Assembly (NCBI RefSeq): GCF_963576545.1
Contig: NC_083645.1
Span: 124,001 to 188,000, forward strand
Reading direction: 5' to 3'
DNA: 64,000 nt
Source: Limanda limanda
Lineage: Eukaryota > Chordata > Actinopteri > Pleuronectiformes > Pleuronectidae
Shown: positions 27,601-35,300 of the stretch, one piece after another
Layout: the number at the start of each line of letters is the position of its first letter
Position numbering within the stretch: position 1 is the first letter of the stretch
The notes under the pieces: generated by a model
What the model saw: the letters and a program-made list of their open reading frames with translations, nothing else
Database searches by the model: none
What the model was told of the DNA's origin: nothing
Position numbers and translations under genes: made by a program

Positions 27601-30600
27601 AAAAAATCAAGTATCCTTTTTTTCTGTAAACGAAAGGACAGGGGGAAAAAATCAGCAATAAAATTGAAATTACAGCCTTCGAACGGCATAATTATGATTA
27701 AAAAAGACGTTTGTCAGGCAATAGGATAGGATTACATTTTTAAACTCGTAAAAAAAAAAGTTTAAACCATATTTTGTGGTGGATTCTAGAATCCTACGCA
27801 CAGGTATATATATATATGTTTATATAGCAAGCTAGATAACAGGCTATCTTACCGAGGCGAGTCTGCATTGTCTACATAACGATGTCAAACTTGCCCTTCC
27901 TCAAATGCTCGTGTACTGCTTCAATGGAAAGCAAGGACTGCCTTACAAATATTGCAGGTCGGTTTTTTTGGGCTATGTTAAGGGTGAAGTTCTCACATAC
28001 TTTTGACTTTCTGGTATGCGATGGTGTTGCAACAGACACCGCAATTGGTCCTTGTTTTGTCGCTATTGCACATGCGCGACTTTCAGAGATAGGAATAGAG
28101 CGAGATGGCTCACTCCTCAGCTACTTCCATCAGCACCTCCGGTAAATCGACGTTAAGTTCAGCTACACGGCACAAAAAACACACGCTATTATGTAACCAA
28201 CAAATCATTGTCGATTAAATTCGTTGGTGACTATTTTTGTCAACGATTTTGGACGACCACGCCGATAAATTGTTGCACCCCTAGTGGGGATGCTTCTCTT
28301 CAGCAGGTACAGGGAAACTGGTCAGAATTGAGGGAAAGGTGGATGAAGCTAAAAACAGGGCAATCCATGAAGAAAACCTGATGCCGTCTGCAAAAGACTT
28401 GAGACTGGGGCGCAGGTTAATCTTCCAGCAAGACAATGACCCTTACCATACAGCCAAAGTTACAATGGAATGGTTTAGATCATAGCATGTTAATGTCTTA
28501 AAATGGCCCAGTCAAAGCCCAGACCTAAATCCATTTGAGGCTCTATGGCAAGACTAGAAAGCTTCTGTTCACAGACAGTCTCCATCCAATCTGACTGAGC
28601 TTCAGCTTTTTTGCCAAGAAGAATGGAGAAACATTTCCATCTCTAGATGTGCAAAGCTGGTAGAGACATACCCCAAAAGACTTGCAGCTGTAATAGCAGC
28701 GAAAGGGGGTTAAAAAATCTTTCAATAAATAAATGGGTGCAGTTAGAGTGGCGGAGGAAACAAACTCCAGCTCGGTACAAACCAACTGCAGCTTCTCCCC
28801 TGATCATTGAGCAGCTGTGACCAGAGAAAGTCAGTGTTTTCACTGTTTTTCAACAAAGTAATTTACCAGCTGCTTCATGTGAACAAGCTCTGATGTCACT
28901 GCGCGTGTCGCTCTGAGCGACTGAGTGGGGGTGGAGCCCCCGGCCTCTGTGCGTGCGCTGTCTGGGAGCACACACATGCACATTTTCTATCACTCCTGGT
29001 ATTTCACATGATGGCCTGATACGATGATGTTTTAAATTGAAGTCATTTCATCATATGAAAACTGATTCGTTCAGTTCCTCATTCACAAAAAAATATAATT
29101 GTTTATGCACAACACTGTACAGGGAGCCACTGCAGAGGGATGAAGATCCGCGGGTTGCTGACCCCTGTCCTTGATGAACCACCAATGATGTTCGCATTCT
29201 AAATACATATTTTATGTTTTAAAGGTATGTCACTACTACTGAATTAACCTACTGCTTACAGCATTGAGTATATAAAAAGGTCTGGGCAGCCACTGCCGTT
29301 TTTTTTTTTTGTCATTGAGCTATATTTGATAACTGAATTTATTATTTTCTTACATGCCACTGTTCTTGTAATGTTAATATTTTTTTTATTTATTACTTGA
29401 AGGCTACATGGCCAATGTTTTTTTTTCAGGAGTGCATGTTTAAGTATATGGGTTTTCTTGTTTTGTTTTCTATCTTGGTATAGGATTATCGAGAATGTGG
29501 AATTTCATCACATCGGTATCGACATCTTCAATTTCGGTATGGTGACATCCTTACGAGAGAGTAAAAAACAGAAACTAAGACACGCTTGGCTGTATGAAAG
29601 GAAGTCAGGTTAAACTAAGAGTATAGGAGGGGCAGCAAGACCAACAGGTTGGACAGGCTGTAACAAGGCGTTGTTAAAAAGGCACCAGAACAAAGATGCA
29701 ATTAACAGTCCCCAGCTTGTGTAACAGTTGTAACTGCTTCCTGCAAATCAGAATCCTCTCCAAAATCAGACCCATATTTTCACACCCAGACGTTTGGAAA
29801 AGTAATCCACATACTTCTTACTCTATACTGGACTACTGTTACTCCTTCCTCTCTTGCATAAGCCATAACTCACTCTCCCACCTCCAAATAGATCAGAATG
29901 CAGAAGCTAAGCTTCTTACTGGTTTTAATAGACATCACCCACATACTTGCTTCCCTCTATTGGCTCTGTTCATTTTAGAACTGATTTTAAGATTTTACTG
30001 ATTATCTTTAAAGGATACCTTGTCCCAATATACATAACAGTAAAGGTCTGTGCCTGTTCATAGCCTTAGATTCTCAGTTGGAGCCCAGCTGGCTGTTCAA
30101 AAGTTAAGGCTGAAAACTGAAAAGGTGCTCGGACCCCTCAGCTTTGGAATTCCGCTGCAGAGATCACATGATCATGTTTAGAGCACCCTGACAACGTTGT
30201 CAAATCAAATCTCTTGAGATCAGTGTCTTCAAACCTTTTTACGAGGAGGTATTCATTGTTTTTTTGATTTTAATTTTTATGTCCGTCGTGTGTTAGTCAA
30301 TCCCCCCCTCGCTCTGACTTTATGCTTAGGGGGACAGATAGAGAAATCCGCAGAAACGGTGGAAGCTCTCACTCTGCCACTGCAAGGCAGTGTGCAGACT
30401 TATACTTGTAAACTTATCACTATAACAGTTTTACAGTAATGTAATGTGCTCTTTAATAGATGTGGGAAAAAACTGAAAACCAAAACCTTGAAAACCTATA
30501 AATTGGTTAATGTCCAGAAGTGCTTAACTTTTCCTGAAACGACATTAAAGATTTAAAGTATAGATGTTCTCAACAACTAGTTATATTAATCTGTCAGGTA

Positions 30601-32227
30601 AATCACGAATAATCTGATGATGCAAGTAAAACCTGCTCTATTGGTAGAATTTCAACATATAAATCTTCCTGAGTGACGGCAGAATAATATAGATTTTCTG
30701 TTCAACTGGTACAACATAAACTAGACAGAAAAAACCTGTAAGAAATAGGATAAGACTTCCCTATAGCTTTGTTTTAATTTGTAAGTGTCGAGACATAAAA
30801 ACAAAGCAACTTAAGCTCTTGATGTAGCCGCCTCTATTACACAACACATTGGTATACCAAACTTCAGTTTAAACCATTCACTAAATAATCAATATGATTT
30901 CCTTCTCTGCTACATGACCTTGAATTTATTAAATGCAGGGTCTCATTATTGATTGAACTATTGTATTCCATTTTTGGGTACAGCATGCACAGAACCTTTT
31001 CAATGTGTTTACAGTACTAACAAACACTACCGTTTGCAGTTATGCGATTGACAAACAAATAACACTGGCTTCAAAAGAGACGCAACTACTACTCAGAATA
31101 AGTCAAATGTTCCCGTTTCATTAAAATAACAAAAGGTAGGGCATCATGCTGTCAATATTAGTACATTATGTAGTTGTGGAGTGACTGTAGTATTTCCGCA
31201 TTGATTAGCTTACTCAACACATACTTGAACACAACAAACATTGTTCGAATCATTAGAGGCCTCAAGAGAGTAAAGTAAAGCCATACGGGGCTTATATCAC
31301 CGGATAAAAACGCATTTTTACCGAGGGTATGAATTGTTTTGTTTTTCTACACGTCTGTGCTCCGCCGCCATTTTCTAAAAGGGTTCAGGAAGACATGTTG
31401 GGAACTAACGCAACAAAAGAGGAGCGGCCATTTCCAGCCAAGTAGTAGCTTTTCCTCTACCCTACCAACTGATATTCACAATACATGTGCACAAAATAAT
31501 GTCAACATAATGATGACAAAACGAGTTTATATGCCAAGTCAAACCACGATAATATTTTAAAGTGCGTGGAAAAGACATCGTTACTAGAATCAACAGAGTA
31601 ATTTCAGGCCGACTTGCAGGCCTATACCTTAAGGCTGTTTTCACTTTTACAATGGTTGCTTTCCCAAATCTAACAACATCACGGAATTTTAGACTAATAA
31701 TTTCATCGAGTATCATGTCATTGTCTATAAGGAAAGCAAGACGTGAAAAGTTTGTCATTACCTGATATGTGGGATCCCGACACCACCTTGTAGAATCTTG
31801 TACAGTTTGCTTTCGTATAACAACTGTGGGTGCCTCGCTTTCTGTGACTCCAGTTTTACAGCTACCTCCTAAAAACGGTATAAAAAACATGCATATGTAT
31901 TTAGCCTTATAGGACTCGGTGGTCAAGATAGCAGTCAAAGCAAAATATCAGTCAAGCTAATTTAACAGCTACTTCGCTAGTCAAATACTAACATACAAGG
32001 CGATGTTGCAATGTGTCTCCGATATTTTAAATTCAGTCGGGAAAACTGCCAGAAAAATCGCTATGAGAACAGTGACAGATGTAGATGTCGATGCAATAGG
32101 TTACCTCTCCATTTGTGATGTTGATGGCCAGATATATGTCGCCGAAAGATCCCGATCCAATTTTTCTAACAAGCTTGTATTTTCCGCCGACAATGAACTC
32201 GGCTTTTGAGCCACCGCTGCTCGCCAT
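557..32227 (-). CDS. csnk1a1: Casein kinase 1 alpha (CK1-alpha), N-terminal two thirds of the gene
   Basis: Monomeric Ser/Thr kinase of the CK1 family, known for priming beta-catenin phosphorylation in the Wnt destruction complex and for roles in p53 and circadian control, in cytosol and nucleus. Exons seen: 32227-32105, 31868-31762, 24188-24062, 19919-19821, (alternative 5631-5548), 1055-916, 635-557. All have AG/GT borders and compatible phases, giving 225 residues without the alternative exon; the vertebrate protein is about 337. Visible landmarks are the glycine-rich loop (GSGSFGDIY), Lys46 in AVK, HRD Asp136, and the DFG loop followed by LAKKY. Translation is nearly identical to known vertebrate CK1-alpha, so the gene looks functional. 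Intron sizes are 236, 7573, 4142, 18765 and 280 bases. The substrate-lobe C-terminus and 3' UTR are off the left edge; nothing in 1-556 encodes the next exon. Confidence 0.97.
916..1055 (-). CDS. csnk1a1: csnk1a1 exon 5 (DFG and activation loop)
   Basis: 140 bases after the acceptor CATGTCAG. It encodes [15 protein letters not shown] through HLGIEQ plus two bases of the next Ser codon, with the DFG metal-binding motif, the activation segment and [14 protein letters not shown]. The donor is GTCTGT. Confidence 0.96.
1455..1670 (+). repeat. Dispersed repeat R1, copy 1
   Basis: Shares an extended similar stretch (GACACCC.. then CACAGCTCCACTT.. then CATACATGT) with 7935-8180 and, inverted, with 16880-17030. 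The other copies lie next to hAT-like ends, so this is probably an internal part of a non-autonomous hAT element. Confidence 0.6.
1671..5547. other. Intron 4 sequence, no recognised feature
   Basis: AT-rich intron sequence. I see no coding similarity, no RNA gene and no clear repeat boundary. The longest open frame (3811-4191, plus) has no recognisable motif. Confidence 0.5.
5548..5631 (-). CDS. csnk1a1: csnk1a1 alternative 'L' exon (28-residue insert)
   Basis: 84 bases in phase 0, flanked by the acceptor CCCTAG and the donor GTGTGA. It encodes 28 residues, [12 protein letters not shown]... ending PSFSGLNQ. This matches the length, position and composition of the L insert known from vertebrate CK1-alpha-L, which lies between Lys152 and the LFLIDFG segment and carries a KRKR basic nuclear-localisation stretch. 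It differs from my memory of the mammalian insert at only a few residues. Inclusion adds the insert without changing the frame. It lies alone inside the 18.8 kb intron 4. Confidence 0.93.
5632..6464. other. Intron 4 sequence, no recognised feature
   Basis: Intronic sequence upstream of the L exon in gene orientation. Nothing recognisable. Confidence 0.45.
6465..8180 (+). mobile_element. hAT-like non-autonomous element(s) with R1 copy 2, interrupted by another MITE
   Basis: Starts with an AGGGCTGCAGGATTTTAGG end and GCGATAACGTTG; the phrase GCGATAACGTTGAAAATTGC recurs at about 7780. The R1 sequence follows at 7935-8180. The same terminal phrase, inverted, ends the R1 copy at 17114. The middle is occupied by the separate repeat at 7189-7759. 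Boundaries are approximate and two partial copies are possible. Confidence 0.5.
7189..7759. mobile_element. MITE, hAT-like (GGGA(C/T)GGGAATCG termini)
   Basis: Left end GAGGGACGGGAATCGGC, right end CGATTTTTTTCCCCCATCCCTA, imperfect inverted repeats typical of a common vertebrate hAT-derived MITE, with many CGAT/ATCG steps near both ends. About 570 bases. I could not find a clean 8-bp target duplication. Confidence 0.6.
8181..9785. other. Intron 4 sequence, no recognised feature
   Basis: I see no coding similarity or repeat ends. A short G/C-richer patch near 9245-9370 has no identity that I can give. Confidence 0.4.
9791..10811. mobile_element. MITE with CTCATTTATA ends (copy A), 5-bp candidate target duplication
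   Basis: Ends CAGGGCCCTCATTTATAACC and AAATGAGACCCC form imperfect inverted repeats, flanked by ATCAT on both sides (9786-9790 and 10812-10816). It is related to 54521-55020, sharing the terminal CTCATTTAT and an internal ACACCTGAACGCAATG segment. It contains a minus-strand L2 tail at 9996-10203 and a short palindrome at 10271-10301. Confidence 0.65.
9996..10203 (-). mobile_element. L2 LINE 3' end fragment
   Basis: Reverse complement matches the 3' tail of the L2 element at about 47310-47510 over some 200 bases (GGGAGAGGGATCCCTCAC... to ...GGGCTATACAAAT). It is 5'-truncated, as is usual for LINE copies, and nested in the MITE. Confidence 0.85.
10817..11912. other. Intron 4 sequence with a (TA)n block
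   Basis: Contains alternating TA tracts at about 11025-11115 with the 17-base phrase ATAAACTCAATCAAGTT present twice (near 11068 and 11114). Nothing else recognised. Confidence 0.6.
11913..13560 (+). pseudogene. Degenerate hAT transposase (ZBED-like) element
   Basis: Terminal-like GGGGATGCAACAATACC at about 11917. Then a BED-type zinc finger at 12060-12235 ([25 protein letters not shown]), a segment with the conserved LDDQP..VV..GFRRLL block (12355-12440), a catalytic-region relic (12500-12860, '[20 protein letters not shown]', '[14 protein letters not shown]'), and a C-terminal dimerisation relic near 13500 ([10 protein letters not shown]). Several stops and frame changes show it is dead. 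It is a transposon copy, not a host ZBED gene. Confidence 0.85.
13555..13832. repeat. Imperfect tandem duplication, unit about 170-180 bases
   Basis: The order of phrases (AGTCCTCA.AGACAG, AGTTGTT.TGC, CACTGAATG, GAAATGTG..GCAGTGCCATGTT) occurs twice, at 13555-13685 and 13731-13832. It probably belongs to the 3' end of the adjacent hAT element. Confidence 0.55.
13833..15620. other. Intron 4 sequence, no recognised feature
   Basis: AT-rich. The open frame at 13805-14107 has no recognisable motif. No repeat boundary seen. Confidence 0.4.
15625..15915 (+). pseudogene. Tc1/mariner-type transposase N-terminal (HTH) relic
   Basis: Read across three frames, the stretch resembles the paired-type helix-turn-helix of a mariner-like transposase family: a '[14 protein letters not shown]' helix block, 'RFAASPSS', then an arginine-rich '[16 protein letters not shown]' stretch and '[11 protein letters not shown]'. 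Frame changes and stops interrupt it. No catalytic domain follows. Confidence 0.6.
16838..16858. repeat. (CA)n microsatellite
   Basis: About ten CA units. Confidence 0.9.
16860..17115 (-). mobile_element. R1 copy 3 with hAT-like end
   Basis: Inverted relative to the other two copies. Ends at GTTATC...TTTTCCTAATATCATGTAGCCCTA, which is the inverse of the AGGGCTGCA..TTTTAGGAAAACAT..GATAAC end at 6465. This ties R1 to a hAT-type terminus. Confidence 0.6.
17805..18320 (+). pseudogene. Degenerate LINE reverse transcriptase fragment
   Basis: Begins at a '[10 protein letters not shown]' block (relic of the F/YADD motif), then degraded sequence, then 'LDYCNAL' and 'LCSLFKTLL' like the RT C-terminus of L2/CR1-superfamily LINEs (LDYCNSLL..LQLVQNAA). 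Many stops. Confidence 0.65.
18744..19555 (+). mobile_element. hAT element with perfect 8-bp target duplication and BED-finger relic
   Basis: TIRs TAGGGTTGCAAA and TTTTGCAACCCTA, flanked on both sides by GTAATGAG (18736-18743 and 19556-19563). 812 bases. At about 19246-19360 the plus strand reads [11 protein letters not shown]...YICKCC then KLStop, the first half of a BED zinc finger, so it is an internally deleted copy of an autonomous hAT. GGAAAGTTTCC palindromic steps occur near both ends. Confidence 0.9.
19821..19919 (-). CDS. csnk1a1: csnk1a1 exon 4 (catalytic loop)
   Basis: 99 bases, exactly 33 codons, residues 120-152: [17 protein letters not shown] through GIGRHCNK. It contains the HRD catalytic aspartate (Asp136) and the KPDN loop. 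The acceptor is CTGCAG and the donor GTAAGA. It ends after Lys152, the site at which long CK1-alpha isoforms carry the L insert. Confidence 0.97.
20353..21924 (+). mobile_element. Tc1-like transposon, complete ends, dead transposase
   Basis: TIRs begin CAGTGGATATAAAAAGTCTA at both ends and are flanked by TA (20351-20352, 21925-21926), the Tc1/mariner target site. The transposase relic runs plus from about 20700. The C-terminal part at 21380-21589 keeps '[12 protein letters not shown]' and '[11 protein letters not shown]', the second Asp and the Glu of a DD34E site. Stops and frameshifts elsewhere make it inactive. Confidence 0.95.
22090..22203. mobile_element. MITE end (..TTGACAGCCCTT)
   Basis: GCTTTAATGCGTTAATTTTGACAGCCC resembles the terminus of a common fish hAT-like MITE. 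Only this end is clear. Confidence 0.4.
22340..22550 (+). mobile_element. hAT fragment, 3' end (same family as 25567-26484)
   Basis: Ends TTGTTATCATGACAGGCCTA and contains CTTTGAAAGGGTGTAAT.. and AATAATTTCTGGGACAAT, all found in the last 200 bases of the element at 25567-26484. Confidence 0.7.
23100..23645 (+). pseudogene. LINE (L2/CR1 superfamily) 3' end fragment
   Basis: Encodes, with frame changes, an 'IIHNAAA' RT-tail block and a degraded 'LAVLAPQWWNELP'-type segment followed by [10 protein letters not shown]. The 3' tail ends GTAAGTCGCTCCTGATAA..ATGAAATGTAATG, a typical tail of this group in fish. Confidence 0.75.
23780..23798. repeat. Poly-G tract
   Basis: About 18-19 consecutive G, prone to slippage and to sequencing error. 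Confidence 0.9.
23826..24025 (+). mobile_element. tRNA-derived SINE fragment
   Basis: A tRNA-like head with A-box-like GTGGCTGAGGGTTAAAGTG and B-box GGTTCAATCC, then a body like the SINE at 57297-57560. It lies in intron 3 and its 3' edge touches csnk1a1 exon 3. Confidence 0.75.
24062..24188 (-). CDS. csnk1a1: csnk1a1 exon 3
   Basis: 127 bases. The first G completes the Arg codon begun in exon 2. The exon then encodes [20 protein letters not shown] through MLADQ, covering the kinase hinge and the following helix. The acceptor is ATCAG and the donor GTACCT. The intron before it (7.6 kb) contains the second Tc1 with its hAT insertions. Confidence 0.96.
24240..25380. other. Intron 2 sequence, no recognised feature
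   Basis: AT-rich, with short TA/CA runs near 24380-24420. No coding or repeat structure recognised. Confidence 0.4.
25567..26484. mobile_element. Non-autonomous hAT with CpG-rich core, inside the Tc1
   Basis: TIRs TAGGCCTGTCGCGATA and its near-inverse TATCGTGACAGGCCTA, flanked by GTGTTGAG on both sides (25559-25566 and 26485-26492). 918 bases. The ends are AT-rich but 25700-26070 is strongly G/C- and CpG-rich. Overlapping open frames of 90-150 codons on both strands there are a by-product of base composition; none has transposase motifs. Confidence 0.93.
27236..28283. mobile_element. Non-autonomous hAT (TAGGGCTGCAA ends), inside the Tc1
   Basis: Ends TAGGGCTGCAA and TTGTTGCACCCCTA. Flanks GTTGGGAT (27228-27235) and GTGGGGAT (28284-28291) are an 8-bp duplication with one difference. 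Repeated CGATTAATC steps lie near the left end and GTCGATTAAATTCG near the right. 1048 bases. No transposase recognised. Confidence 0.9.
28740..29167 (-). mobile_element. hAT (Charlie-like) terminal fragment
   Basis: Read on the minus strand it begins CAGGGGTCAGCAACCCGCGG, the terminal inverted repeat of a widespread vertebrate hAT group. I cannot locate the other terminus. Confidence 0.6.
29270..29561 (+). mobile_element. hAT 3' end fragment
   Basis: CATCGGTATCGACATC..TTTCGGTATGGTGACATCC looks like the terminal region of the hAT type at 11.9 kb (..GCAACAATACCAGTATCGG) read inverted. Degenerate. Confidence 0.45.
29700..30280 (+). pseudogene. LINE reverse transcriptase C-terminal remnant
   Basis: Translations show the end of an L2/CR1-superfamily RT: 'ISKIRPIF', 'LDYCYSFLS', '[14 protein letters not shown]' and later a 'PQLWNSAA'-like relic. 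Multiple stops and frameshifts. Confidence 0.7.
30281..31761. other. Intron 2 sequence next to exon 2, no recognised feature
   Basis: AT-rich intron. No motif or repeat recognised apart from the donor side of exon 2 at its right end. Confidence 0.4.
31762..31868 (-). CDS. csnk1a1: csnk1a1 exon 2 (catalytic lysine)
   Basis: 107 bases starting after TTTTTAG and ending CAG before the donor GTAATG. It encodes [15 protein letters not shown] through GVGIPHI plus two bases of an Arg codon. Lys46, the ATP-anchoring lysine, is in the AVK motif. It is separated from exon 1 by a 236-base intron. Confidence 0.96.
32105..32227 (-). CDS. csnk1a1: csnk1a1 exon 1 (start codon, glycine-rich loop)
   Basis: Encodes residues 1-41, starting [15 protein letters not shown] and ending NITNGE, with the nucleotide-binding glycine loop. 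The ATG at 32227-32225 has A at -3 and G at +4. An in-frame TAA at 32266-32264 lies only 12 codons upstream, and no ATG lies between them, so this start is well fixed. The exon ends in phase 0 at GAG, followed by the donor GTAACC. Confidence 0.96.
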
Positions 32228-32382
32228 ACTTTCCACCAAATGACGATTTCCACCCGATTCACTTTAGGAAATTCTGGTGGTCTGGTCCGATTGTCAGCAG
32301 AACATAGAGTCCTAAATGTCCACTTGGTGTAAAGGGCAATTACGGACTTACCTCACTAACGATAATAACAACAAACGCAAGC

Positions 32383-32425
<43 letters not shown>

Positions 32426-32830
32426 CTGATGTTTCCCTTTATTCTGTTACAAGTTATCTGCGTTAAAACACAACCCCTCCAGGAACCACAGAATGCAATG
32501 GGAGTATAAAAGTATAAACACCCACTATAAACTCTGACAAAGGCTACGGCCTCCAACAACCTCCCAGCTACCTCGATGTAGCAGTCGATTCGACTCTAAC
32601 GCTGGCTAACGTTAGCATCAAGCTAACGCTGTCGCAAGGACCACCGCAAAAAGAAAGACTCTCGACCTCCTCCGCGCTGAGGATCAAATCTGCCTTTTCG
32701 GTGACGTTAACGTAATGTCCTCGATCTTTTTAGTCCCCCGCTGTTGTTATTGACAAACTTCAAGGGTCACAACCGTCCGTTCAAAGTACAACTCGATCAC
32801 TCCGCCATCTTATCTTCTCTACCCTTTCTC
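32228..32830 (-). promoter_or_regulatory. Probable csnk1a1 5' UTR and promoter region
   Basis: No other gene lies between the start codon and about 33.7 kb, so the promoter should be here. On the minus strand 32811-32801 reads AAGATGGCGGA, a good YY1 site of the kind found at vertebrate TATA-less start sites. CpG is more frequent at 32580-32830 than in the surrounding AT-rich sequence. A strong-looking donor (GTGAG then GTAAGT, 32356-32346 region) and a long TA repeat also lie here. The exact transcription start is inferred, not seen. Confidence 0.5.
32386..32422. repeat. (TA)n microsatellite in the csnk1a1 5' region
   Basis: About 18 uninterrupted TA units, 160 bases upstream of the start codon and probably within the 5' UTR or a 5' UTR intron. 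Such repeats are length-variable. Confidence 0.95.
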
Positions 32831-32849
32831 TCAGCTGGTTTCCGTTGGA

Positions 32850-33740
32850 GGTGATTAGGTATTCCAAGACCCCTTCAGGTTCTGTCGGAGAAAAATACCA
32901 TTCGACGCACAAACGCCGTATCAAATACAGTGACATGAAAATAAAATGTCTTCTCAATGATGCCCGTAATATATCAATTTAACAACTGACAAGCAGCCTG
33001 CATCCACTTTGTATATATTGTCTAGAACATTAGGCCTCTTCTGCATTTTTCTGCCAAAAATGTATTGTTAAATAAAACTGAATGTGAAGCTGCACAGATA
33101 GATACGGTTCAGTCTGGGTTAATAGATTTAGGAATCGAAGTGTTACTGCCGTTGATACCCAGAAGTAGAACAAAAACTTAAGTCTTATAATTAGAATTGA
33201 GAGCACATCTTTCATACATGTAAACACCCCCACTTCCTCTAACATTTTGTATTCCTTAAATAACACAGAAATATACATGAGGCCTTTCAACTTGCATTAA
33301 CTACTCTCCAAACACAAATACTGTAAACTTTACCAACTTGAACTTTGTGGCAGGTTTTGTCATCACATCTGATACTATCTGTTGGGCAAATGACCAGATT
33401 ATTTCCCCATTGCCCGAGCACCAACAGTGCAAAGGCCCTATTGATATTGATATGATTATTATTTTTCAGGCAAATTAATCACGTTTTTCAAGATATAGAC
33501 ATGCTCAAAAACTCACCATAGTTTAGAAAACTCCAAAGTGGTGAATATGTACGTATTCTAGAGTAATTTGAAATGGGCGTGGCAACATTGCTGCGCAGCG
33601 CCACCGAGAACGCAGCCCCTGAGTTTACTTTCCCTTTGTTTTGGCCCGCCATGGCATTTTAATAGCTTGTGATTATTCCCCTCTTATTTGTAGTTAAGTT
33701 AAATATAACATCTTATATATTATATCTTATTTTTCAAGTA
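32850..33740. other. Intergenic sequence upstream of csnk1a1, nothing recognised
   Basis: No coding motif. It separates the csnk1a1 promoter region from the nested transposon block. Confidence 0.4.
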
Positions 33741-33741
33741 C

Positions 33742-33967
33742 ATGTTTAAAGAAAATGGCACACAGATATACAAAAATCCAGGAAAAAATGTCAAGAAGAC
33801 ACGAAAATTTACGAAAATAAATTCAACAGCAGTTTGTCTTATTTGTAGCCAGCAAGTGCCTGTTTTGAACGAATATTACATCCGTAGCCACTATGAAACA
33901 AAACATTCCCTTGTTTCTTCAAAGTACAGCAACGAGGAGCAAAAGGAGAAGGCATGTAGCCTGCTAG
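33742..33967 (+). pseudogene. hAT transposase relic, N-terminal BED-like finger (left piece)
   Basis: Open from 33742. It contains 'AVCLICSQQVPVLNEYYIRSH' followed by ETKH, the BED-like finger of hAT transposases related to the GTF2IRD2/ZBED5 group. Interrupted at CTAG by the Gypsy-like element. The right piece is at 49707-50040. Confidence 0.75.
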
Positions 33968-34160
33968 TGTAGCAGGTATTAGATATAGTGCATTCCACCA
34001 AAAATCCCTCTGCTTTTGTTTATTATTGATTTATTTTATTGGGTGTTTTATTTTGTTTTCATTTGTTGCCCATTGTATTTTTTTTCCAATTGCGTAATGT
34101 GGAAGAACATTCTCAGTTCTTATTTTCTTTTGCACTCGCTTAAGAGATTATCAGAAAAAA

Positions 34161-35300
34161 ATGATGTACAATGTGGGAAGGGGAGAATATGTTCCTACTG
34201 GTTATTCTGGTCTTACTTCTGGGAGGGGAAGACTTTTAAATGAGCTGTTTAATACTCCAGTTAGAGTTCCAGGCAATGTGGGCTCACCAGCCTTTAGCGC
34301 CAGCAGATTATCTAATAGTCTATTCCCTACCAATAGACCTGCTGAGATGCTTTCAACAATTTCACACATTAGTCCAGACACTCACTGACTCAGTTCTTAA
34401 CCTGACTGGAGTAAAGCTAGTCATGCAGTCAGATGTGAGAGAGCCTCCTGTTTTTAGAGGAGATGGTTCAGACAAGCATTCTGCAAATTAGTAGGAGGAG
34501 CTTTTGGACACATATTTGAGAAAGAGGGGTGTACGACTTGAGGCACAGTACGAAGAGATTTTATCCAAGCTAATGGGTAAAGCTAAAGACGTAGTGAAGA
34601 TAACCTTACGTAGCAACCCATCACTGAAACCCCATGAGAACCCAAAAGCGATAATGAATATACTGAAACAACATTTTGGTGATGCAACATGTTCAAGTAT
34701 GCCTCTTGCTGACTTCTATAGCACACTGCCTGTAGCAGGATAGAACCCAGTTGCATATTGGATTTGCCTTAACAAGGCTGTCGACGCAGCTGCGGAAGAC
34801 TTGAGAAGACAAGGGCGACACATTGATGATCCTAGTCGAGAGGTAACCATGATGTTCGTAAAGTATTGTCCAGATCCCTCTTTTGCTGCAGTGTTAAAGG
34901 TCAAAGCACCAGACAAGTGGACTGCTAGTGAGATATAGGAGCAGGTTGATCGATATCAAATTGAACTGAAGAAAAAGTTATTTACTGAGCCAAGTTGCCC
35001 TATGTCAGCTAGAAATGTGACAGCTCATGTTCAAACAACTGCAGTTGATGTGTCAGCTTCAGCCAGCTGCGCAGTGTCGCCTCCTGTACATTTGGAAGTG
35101 AGTGCCACACATATCTCTTAGATTGATGACAAGTGCATTAAGACTCTCATTGGCCTCCTCTACCATACACTTGCTCAAAACAATCAGGCAGAAGATAGAC
35201 AGCACTCACCTGACCAGTTACAAAAGGAATTCTGCAGGGTTTGCAAATCTGTTGAGCACTCCATTCTTGCTCACTGTAGACACGAATTAATTATGTTAAT
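34161..35300 (+). pseudogene. LTR element gag-like region
   Basis: Several frames joined by stops: 'REPPVFRGDGSDKHS', then 34504-34743 'KLMGKAKDVVKITLRSNPSL' and 'FGDATCSSMPLADFYSTLP', then 34745-35080 'REVTMMFVKYCPDP' and 'EQVDRYQIELKKKLF', then a Cys/His knuckle (CRVCKSVEHS...HC) at about 35230-35280. This is the capsid plus zinc-knuckle order of a retroelement gag. At least five stop codons. Confidence 0.75.

Larger units (their letters stand above)
25385..28715 (+). mobile_element. Second Tc1-like transposon, split by two hAT insertions, 3' end lost
   Basis: Left end CAGTGCCTTGAATGAATATTC after TA. The transposase starts at 26686 ([21 protein letters not shown], helix-turn-helix with [15 protein letters not shown]), shifts frame near 26950, continues to [11 protein letters not shown] (first Asp, about 27140), is cut at 27235 by a hAT copy, and resumes at 28284 with [13 protein letters not shown] and [11 protein letters not shown] (the catalytic Glu follows an Ile-to-Phe change). 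The transposase has stop codons, and I see no right inverted repeat. Dead. Confidence 0.93.

Noticed and set aside
31462..31938. 158-codon minus-strand open frame as a gene
   Set aside because: It reads across csnk1a1 exon 2 in the wrong frame and into both introns.
32228..32239. Upstream in-frame start at 32239 (TTG) for csnk1a1
   Set aside because: TTG is not a normal eukaryotic start; the ATG at 32227 has a strong context and matches the known N-terminus.
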